17,842 nt of DNA from Bacteroidota bacterium (GTDB lineage: Bacteria > Bacteroidota > Bacteroidia > Flavobacteriales_F > PHOS-HE28), in contig CAUJFM010000349.1 in the NCBI GenBank assembly GCA_963169595.1, positions 1-17,842 on the forward strand, in the 5' to 3' direction. The position numbers and the translations under genes were made by a program. The notes below the pieces were generated by a model. The model was not told the DNA's origin, searched no databases, and saw only the letters and a program-made list of their open reading frames with translations. Positions within the stretch are counted from its first letter, which is position 1, and each line of letters begins with the position of its first letter. Shown here one piece after another: positions 14,433-17,842 of the stretch.

Positions 14433-14444
14433 ACCCGACGGACC

Positions 14445-14636
14445 ATGCCCAACGACATCCACGAATTCGACCTGGTACGCATCGAGCGTGATATCGAACA
14501 GTACCGCGAGCTCATTAGTCGGATCAGATGGGTGTGGGAGAATGAGACAGATCCCGACCGTAAGGCCGAGCTGATCGAAGAGATGTCGATCCTCGATGAT
14601 CGCCTATCCCAAATCCAAACCCTCCTCCAACAATGA
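14445..14636 (+). CDS. Small acidic helical protein (63 residues)
   Basis: A coiled-coil-like protein with regular hydrophobic spacing (VRIERDIEQYRELISRIRWV, then RKAELIEEMSILDDRLSQIQ). Charged and leucine/isoleucine-rich, it probably dimerises. It is the first gene after the tRNA-like element; its TGA overlaps the next ATG (14633-14636). No family recognised. Confidence 0.6.
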   Translation: MPNDIHEFDLVRIERDIEQYRELISRIRWVWENETDPDRKAELIEEMSILDDRLSQIQTLLQQ

Positions 14637-14872
14637 TCCACGAGGCAGCAACCCGGAAAGAATACGAGGCCGCGTTCCTGGCGATGTACCACCATCCCAT
14701 CATGGGTGAGCACATCATCGGCAAGCTGCACCTGAGCGTTAGCGCCATCAGCTGGCGCCTACACGATGGCGGCATCAACGTGTACATCGGCAAGACGACC
14801 AACGGCCGAGCCACGCGCATGCGCATCAACGAATCGATGATGCAGTGGCTCAACACCAGCGGTATTCGATGA
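14633..14872 (+). CDS. Hypothetical protein with possible helix-turn-helix (79 residues)
   Basis: Its start is coupled to the preceding gene by ATGA. The middle, GEHIIGKLHLSVSAISWRLHDGG, fits a helix-turn-helix in which IGKLHLSVSAISWRL would be the turn and second helix, followed by a beta-rich INVYIGKTTNGRATRMRI strand pair. It may be a small DNA-binding regulator or an adapter; I do not recognise the family. Its TGA at 14870-14872 overlaps an ATG at 14869, discussed with the following gene. Confidence 0.55.
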   Translation: MIHEAATRKEYEAAFLAMYHHPIMGEHIIGKLHLSVSAISWRLHDGGINVYIGKTTNGRATRMRINESMMQWLNTSGIR

Positions 14873-14905
14873 GCAACGACTGGCGACACTACATCCTAAC
14901 CTCGG

Positions 14906-15154
14906 ATGGCACACCCTCGGAAAGCAACTGGTACGCTTCACCTCACGCTGTTCGACAGCCAGTATCAGCACGCCGTGGCCGACATGGTGGCGCAGTTTCA
15001 GCAGCAACTGACGGAGGCCACCACGCCGGAGGAACGGAGGGAGCTGGAGACGGCGATACGCAGTTGGACCGAAGCACACGAACAGCCGCATCCATCCACA
15101 CCAGCCGCCTCCAAGCGATCGAGGCGCTCTTCCAACCCCACCCCGAGAATATGA
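14906..15154 (+). CDS. Hypothetical helical protein (82 residues), N-terminus uncertain
   Basis: The convincing part is FDSQYQHAVADMVAQFQQQL followed by TPEERRELETAIRSWTEAHEQ, a well-formed helical protein with a Ser/Pro/Arg-rich tail. Another frame starting at ATG 14869 (MSNDWRHYILTSDGTP) is coupled to the previous stop by ATGA and its first ~16 residues look coding, but it then becomes Arg/Gly/His-rich and continues into the next gene's frame. The simplest readings are that the true protein starts at 14869 and a one-base indel near 14905-14945 moved it out of frame, or that ATG 14906 is the real start. The stop overlaps the next ATG (15151-15154). Confidence 0.5.
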   Translation: MAHPRKATGTLHLTLFDSQYQHAVADMVAQFQQQLTEATTPEERRELETAIRSWTEAHEQPHPSTPAASKRSRRSSNPTPRI

Positions 15155-15573
15155 GCACCTACAAACGCTTCTTCAGCCTGTGGCACCAGGGCAAGCGATC
15201 CCCAAACTGGCCATACACCGACCACAGCGAGCTGGTGTCCGAGTTCACCGAAGGAAAGACCGACAGCCTGCGCAGACTCAACGAACGAGAACTGCGCCAC
15301 CTGGAGGTCCGCCTGGCTGAACTGATCGCCGGACCGGCCACGCAAGCCGCCCAGCGAATGCGACGCAAGGTCATCGCCATCCTCGCCGCACGCGGTGTCA
15401 TTAACTCCCAGGGCAAGCCGGACATGCCGCATGTCCATGCCTGGGTCCGAAAGTACGGGTACCTGAAGAAAGACCTCAACGCCTATGCGGTACACGAACT
15501 ACCCAAGCTCGTGACCCAGGCTGAACGCATCATGGAAAGTGACCTCAAGGCCCTCCTCAGCAACCATGGCTGA
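15151..15573 (+). CDS. GemA-like protein (DUF1018)
   Basis: A 140-residue protein resembling the Mu gp16/GemA group as found in Bacteroidota phages. Matching segments are an N-terminal SLWHQGKRSPNW, HSELVSEFTEGKTDSLRRLNERELRHL (the 'G...S...LT..EL..L' core), QRMRRKVIAILAARGV, and the C-terminal HAWVRKYGYLKKDLNAYAVHELPKLVTQ, the latter recurring in such proteins. In Mu, GemA modulates host gene expression and DNA gyrase; whether this one does is inference. Start ATG overlaps the previous stop by ATGA. A longer in-frame start (14869 or earlier) exists but yields an unlikely Arg/His-rich leader. Confidence 0.6.
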   Translation: MSTYKRFFSLWHQGKRSPNWPYTDHSELVSEFTEGKTDSLRRLNERELRHLEVRLAELIAGPATQAAQRMRRKVIAILAARGVINSQGKPDMPHVHAWVRKYGYLKKDLNAYAVHELPKLVTQAERIMESDLKALLSNHG

Positions 15574-15886
15574 CGTTCGCTTCCGGGTCGACCATGACCA
15601 GCTCGGCATCCTCATCGCGGTGATGGACCACGCCCTTCAGGACAAGGTGCGTGGCGAGGCGCTCAACATCGTGTGGAGCATCGTCGAGGCGTTAACCATA
15701 CGCCTTCGCAAGCGGCATGCAGAACGCAAGCTGGATTACCTGCTCATTCTGACCGTGTACCAGGCACTGGCCTTGCGACGCATGGCCATCGCCGGTCAGG
15801 AGTTCATCAGCAACCAGCGCCATGTGAACGAGCTACGCATGGTACTGATGGTCCTTGACCCCAAGCTCACCGCATACACAACCTAA
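15566..15886 (+). CDS. Hypothetical helical protein (106 residues)
   Basis: From ATG 15566, eight bases before the GemA-like stop, a helical protein: RVDHDQLGILIAVMDHALQD, ALNIVWSIVEALTIRLRKRH, then LDYLLILTVYQALALRRMAI and a final RHVNELRMVLMVLDPKL. Hydrophobic helices are amphipathic, not membrane-spanning. No family recognised. The 18 bases after it are an A/C-rich tract (AAAACCCAAACCCAACACCC) leading to the next ATG. Confidence 0.6.
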   Translation: MADVRFRVDHDQLGILIAVMDHALQDKVRGEALNIVWSIVEALTIRLRKRHAERKLDYLLILTVYQALALRRMAIAGQEFISNQRHVNELRMVLMVLDPKLTAYTT

Positions 15887-15904
15887 AACCCAAACCCAAC
15901 ACCC

Positions 15905-16129
15905 ATGCATCATTTCCTTTCCCAACCTGACTGGCTCGAAGAGCTCAACGAAGACCTCGCCAAGCGCGGCGTGAGACAGGCCATCCCATTCAGCGACTTC
16001 GTGCTCGTGAAAGCCGACTGGGCGAGTGGCCGCGAACCCGAGGATGTTGCCGACACCATCGCTGCCGGTGACCACCAGTACGTCCACCTGGCCGTCTCTG
16101 ACATCGAAACCAGCGCGAAGAATGACTGA
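15905..16129 (+). CDS. Small acidic hypothetical protein (74 residues)
   Basis: Begins MHHFLSQPDWLEELNEDLAKR and continues with an IPFSDFVLVKADWASGREPEDVADTIAAGDHQYVHLAVS pattern, an acidic alpha/beta protein without a recognised family. Its leader is a C/A-rich CAACACCCATG with no Shine-Dalgarno. The following gene starts eight bases before its stop, so they are coupled. Function unknown. Confidence 0.5.
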   Translation: MHHFLSQPDWLEELNEDLAKRGVRQAIPFSDFVLVKADWASGREPEDVADTIAAGDHQYVHLAVSDIETSAKND

Positions 16130-16595
16130 TCTGATCAACCCCGAGGAGGCTATCGGCCATGTGCGTGATGCCTTCGACGACGCCCTGTTGCAGTGCGGCG
16201 GAACCGACGAAGCAAATATTCAGCTGACGAACCTTCTGCTGGAGCATGCTGCGAAACGCACCAGAGCAAAGGGATCCCCACGCACCCCAAATGAAATGCG
16301 CTGGGCATGCTATGCGACCGAGGCCATGCAGGTCGATGACCATGTGGCCGTGGTGACCATGGTGGTCGATCGCACTGGCGTGATCCGCCCCATGGCCAGC
16401 ACCAAAGAGCTGCCCGACCAAGTCGGCGAAACCTTGCGATCGGCGGTCACGGAAATCCTCTGCAACCTCTGTTCGTTCGTTTTCAAGCGGCCATTCCGGT
16501 GTGGATGCCACACCTGTGAGAGCGAGGGAGCAAAGGAGCTCCGCAACGCGCTGAATGCAGGTCCTTCGTGGAATCCAACAAAGGCCCAGGCATGA
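16122..16595 (+). CDS. Hypothetical protein with cysteine cluster (157 residues)
   Basis: Start chosen at ATG 16122 (MTDLINPEEAIGHVRDAFDD) because the longer frame overlaps the preceding gene with a low-quality leader. Residues ~60-100 hold beta strands (VDDHVAVVTMVVDRTGVIR). Near the C-terminus, LCNLCSFVFKRPFRCGCHTCESEG contains five cysteines and a histidine, spaced CxxC...CxCHxxC, suggesting a metal site. No family recognised. Its TGA overlaps the start of the 45-residue membrane gene (ATGA at 16592). Confidence 0.55.
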   Translation: MTDLINPEEAIGHVRDAFDDALLQCGGTDEANIQLTNLLLEHAAKRTRAKGSPRTPNEMRWACYATEAMQVDDHVAVVTMVVDRTGVIRPMASTKELPDQVGETLRSAVTEILCNLCSFVFKRPFRCGCHTCESEGAKELRNALNAGPSWNPTKAQA

Positions 16596-16729
16596 ACCGC
16601 ATCGATCACGAGATCCGAGCCAAGGGATTCGGCTGCCTCGGCATCCTCATCGCGGCCTTCGTGCTTGCAGTGGCCGTATGGGTCGTCATCAACACGCCTG
16701 CGCCGTTCAACCAATGCCCTTGCCACTGA
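16592..16729 (+). CDS. 45-residue single-pass membrane peptide
   Basis: A short frame with a charged N-terminus (MNRIDHEIRAKGFG), a hydrophobic helix (LGILIAAFVLAVAVWVVI) and a small Cys-containing end (NTPAPFNQCPCH). ATG overlaps the previous stop (ATGA) and its TGA overlaps the next start (TGATG), so it is nested in a coupled chain, which strongly supports it. Could be a holin-like, anchor or exclusion peptide; the length is short for a holin. No family recognised. Confidence 0.6.
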   Translation: MNRIDHEIRAKGFGCLGILIAAFVLAVAVWVVINTPAPFNQCPCH

Positions 16730-17001
16730 TGGGATTCCCACTTCAAGACCGATACGTTGTTCGTCGCATCCATGAAGCAAGCAGACGCTACGTCTACCTG
16801 AACCATAAGGGTGAGGAGACAGAACTCCCATCCGGATTCGGCGCTAAGTGGTCGAATCGAGAGCCAGCGAAGCTAACCCTTCATCAGGCCGAGCGTCTAT
16901 GCAAGGCTGCCAACGATGTGCGGGGACCAATTCGGTCCATTGAACTGCCCGATACATTCTGGCGGTGCGAGCTATCTACTACCCTCCATTCCTGGAACTG
17001 A
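16729..17001 (+). CDS. Hypothetical protein (90 residues)
   Basis: Start ATG 16729 overlaps the previous stop as TGATG; an in-frame ATG at 16714 is an alternative. The protein is beta-rich at first (DRYVVRRIHEASRRYVYLNHKG), then LHQAERLCKAANDVRG forms a helix, and it ends in FWRCELSTTLHSWN. The ordering 'sequence displayed... LTLHQAERLC' resembles small phage adaptor proteins but I do not recognise a family. The stop overlaps the next start, TGATG at 16999-17003. Confidence 0.5.
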   Translation: MGFPLQDRYVVRRIHEASRRYVYLNHKGEETELPSGFGAKWSNREPAKLTLHQAERLCKAANDVRGPIRSIELPDTFWRCELSTTLHSWN

Positions 17002-17408
17002 TGCGCTACCTCATCACCGGCACCAAATCAACGGGTCGAGTCATCCTGGGCTACGATGGACAGGGCCTCTTGTGTGAGGTCCAGGTAGAAGACATGCCAA
17101 GCGATGCCGCCCAGGAATGGCCGTTCCGAAATGCGCCACTCATGGAACAAGACGTCAAGGCCGTGTTCCATGCCGCACACCTGCGGTTCCAAGTCCTCAA
17201 CGTGACCTTCGACGAGTTCTGGAAGAAGTACGGGGTTAAGGAGGGCAAGAAGGAGACGATGGGCGTTTGGGCTCGGATGGCCGAGGCAAAGCGGCAGCTA
17301 TCGTTCTCCTACATCGACAGCTATCGGGCCAAATGCAACCGCGACGGCATACGCATGCAATATCCAGCGACATACCTCCGAGCCGAGCGGTGGATGGATC
17401 ACACTTGA
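17001..17408 (+). CDS. Hypothetical protein with an FW-KKYGVK-KK helical motif (135 residues)
   Basis: The N-terminal half is beta-rich (GRVILGYDGQGLLCEVQVED). The C-terminal half has TFDEFWKKYGVKEGKKET, then VWARMAEAKRQLSFSYIDSYRAKC and YPATYLRAERWMDH. The 'FDEFW..Y..K.GK' arrangement with a later 'P..YL...RW' segment recurs in phage replication and primosome-related proteins, but here the yeast of evidence is only the motif, so the function is unassigned. Start by TGATG coupling. Four bases separate its stop from the next gene. Confidence 0.55.
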   Translation: MRYLITGTKSTGRVILGYDGQGLLCEVQVEDMPSDAAQEWPFRNAPLMEQDVKAVFHAAHLRFQVLNVTFDEFWKKYGVKEGKKETMGVWARMAEAKRQLSFSYIDSYRAKCNRDGIRMQYPATYLRAERWMDHT

Positions 17409-17412
17409 GCCA

Positions 17413-17631
17413 ATGGGGAAGAGCCTTTCATCCATCATTGACGAGCTAAAGGAGGTGGTCGAAGACCTTGAACACATCGACGACTTTGGCGACATCCCCC
17501 ATGCAGATGATAGTGAGGTCCTTGGCGTCATCGAATGCCTCGTACACGGCCTACCACACATCATTGAGAAGTACGGCCACAGCTCAAACGAGGCCGAGGC
17601 CGTTCGGCTACTGATCCAAAAGTGGACCTGA
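17413..17631 (+). CDS. Small acidic hypothetical protein (72 residues)
   Basis: A helical, acidic protein (LSSIIDELKEVVEDLEHIDD, then EVLGVIECLVHGLPHIIEKYGHSSNEAEAVRLLIQKW), without a recognised family. Close packing on both sides (4 bases upstream, 2 bases downstream) supports it as a real gene in the chain. No motif points to a function; the acidic composition could suit a protein-protein partner or DNA mimic, which is speculation. Confidence 0.5.
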   Translation: MGKSLSSIIDELKEVVEDLEHIDDFGDIPHADDSEVLGVIECLVHGLPHIIEKYGHSSNEAEAVRLLIQKWT

Positions 17632-17633
17632 CC

Positions 17634-17842
17634 ATGTCACCACACCACATCACCGCTCGCCATCTCACGCACGAACTGCTCGACCGGCTTACCCACGACG
17701 AGGTCGTGGCCGTCGGCCTGGTCCTGAACGAGCTGATCGCGGCCAAGCGCGAACATCCCGACTGGCCCACCGATCTCGTCTACGGGGCCGCCGTGGTAGC
17801 CGAAGAGGCGGGGGAGCTGGTCCAGGCCACACTCAACGCCCA
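17634..17842 (+). CDS. MazG-like nucleotide pyrophosphohydrolase, N-terminal part (partial)
   Basis: The gene runs off the right edge after ~69 residues. The visible part has DEVVAVGLVLNELIAAKREHPDWPTDLVYGAAVVAEEAGELVQATLN in two consecutive helices. The EEAGE motif preceded by an alanine-rich helix is the metal-binding signature of the all-alpha NTP pyrophosphohydrolase (MazG/PRA-PH) superfamily. Phage members hydrolyse nucleoside triphosphates, affecting nucleotide pools or (p)ppGpp signalling. The second acidic motif (ExxD) would be off the window. Start two bases after the preceding TGA. Confidence 0.65.
   Translation, partial: MSPHHITARHLTHELLDRLTHDEVVAVGLVLNELIAAKREHPDWPTDLVYGAAVVAEEAGELVQATLNA

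Noticed and set aside
14170..14433. Minus-strand frame giving AGFEPA-type protein across the tRNA-like region
   Set aside because: The AGFEPA string is simply the reverse reading of a T arm (GCGGGTTCGAATCCCGC), a classic spurious protein.
14845..15573. 242-codon frame combining the GemA-like gene with an N-terminal extension
   Set aside because: The first ~100 residues are Arg/Gly/His-rich and overlap a better frame (14906-15154); the GemA-like similarity starts at ATG 15151.
1..17842. CRISPR array, insertion sequence or rRNA
   Set aside because: No regularly spaced direct repeats, no terminal inverted repeats with a small transposase, and no rRNA-like sequence were seen; the only transposase is the Mu A-like one.

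Overview
The window is almost entirely phage: a Mu-like (transposable) prophage or phage genome, about 17.8 kb, tightly packed and GC-rich. Identity comes from a DDE transposase followed by an AAA+ target-selection ATPase (Mu A/B pair), a DUF3164 protein, a GemA-like protein, a gp36-like (DUF1320) protein, a DUF935 portal joined to a Mu F-type head protein, and a Mu G-type virion morphogenesis protein. The host is probably a high-GC member of the Bacteroidota (inference). Most starts lack a purine-rich Shine-Dalgarno, several are preceded by an A/C-rich leader ending in ACCCATG, and several proteins resemble forms I associate with Bacteroidota Mu-like phages.

Layout. (1) 1-5959, plus strand: end of the large terminase, a gp36-like protein, an 889-residue portal/MuF/nuclease-like fusion, a virion morphogenesis protein and a 552-residue tail or receptor protein. 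(2) 9256 down to 5956, minus strand: a lysogeny/regulatory block with an XRE repressor, a membrane protein carrying a Cys/His zinc-type motif, two or three small unknowns, a D12-class adenine methyltransferase, an ECF-type sigma factor, a 30-residue membrane peptide overlapping the sigma gene, and a 61-residue possible DNA-binding protein. This block meets the structural genes tail to tail, with both stop codons in one TTAA. (3) 9257-9338: the divergent control region, with a perfect 20-bp palindrome and a second ACTTAAGT core 22 bp away. (4) 9339-14297, plus strand: early operon with a small HTH protein, a coiled-coil protein, transposase, ATPase, an unknown and DUF3164. (5) 14304-14432: a non-coding stretch with two strong hairpins and a 65-nt tRNA-like domain ending in CCA. 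(6) 14445-17842: a chain of small, mostly overlapping accessory genes including a GemA-like protein and, at the right edge, a partial MazG-like pyrophosphohydrolase.

The repressor probably acts on the two ACTTAAGT sites to choose between its own leftward operon and the rightward transposition operon. The sigma factor, small membrane peptide and small basic protein lie next to the structural genes and could form a late-gene switch in place of Mu Mor/C (inference). The structural block lies to the left of the repressor, unlike Mu, where the repressor is at the left end. Either this phage family has a rearranged order or two elements abut. The most unusual items are the portal-MuF-nuclease fusion, the tRNA-like RNA locus and the sigma/micropeptide pair.
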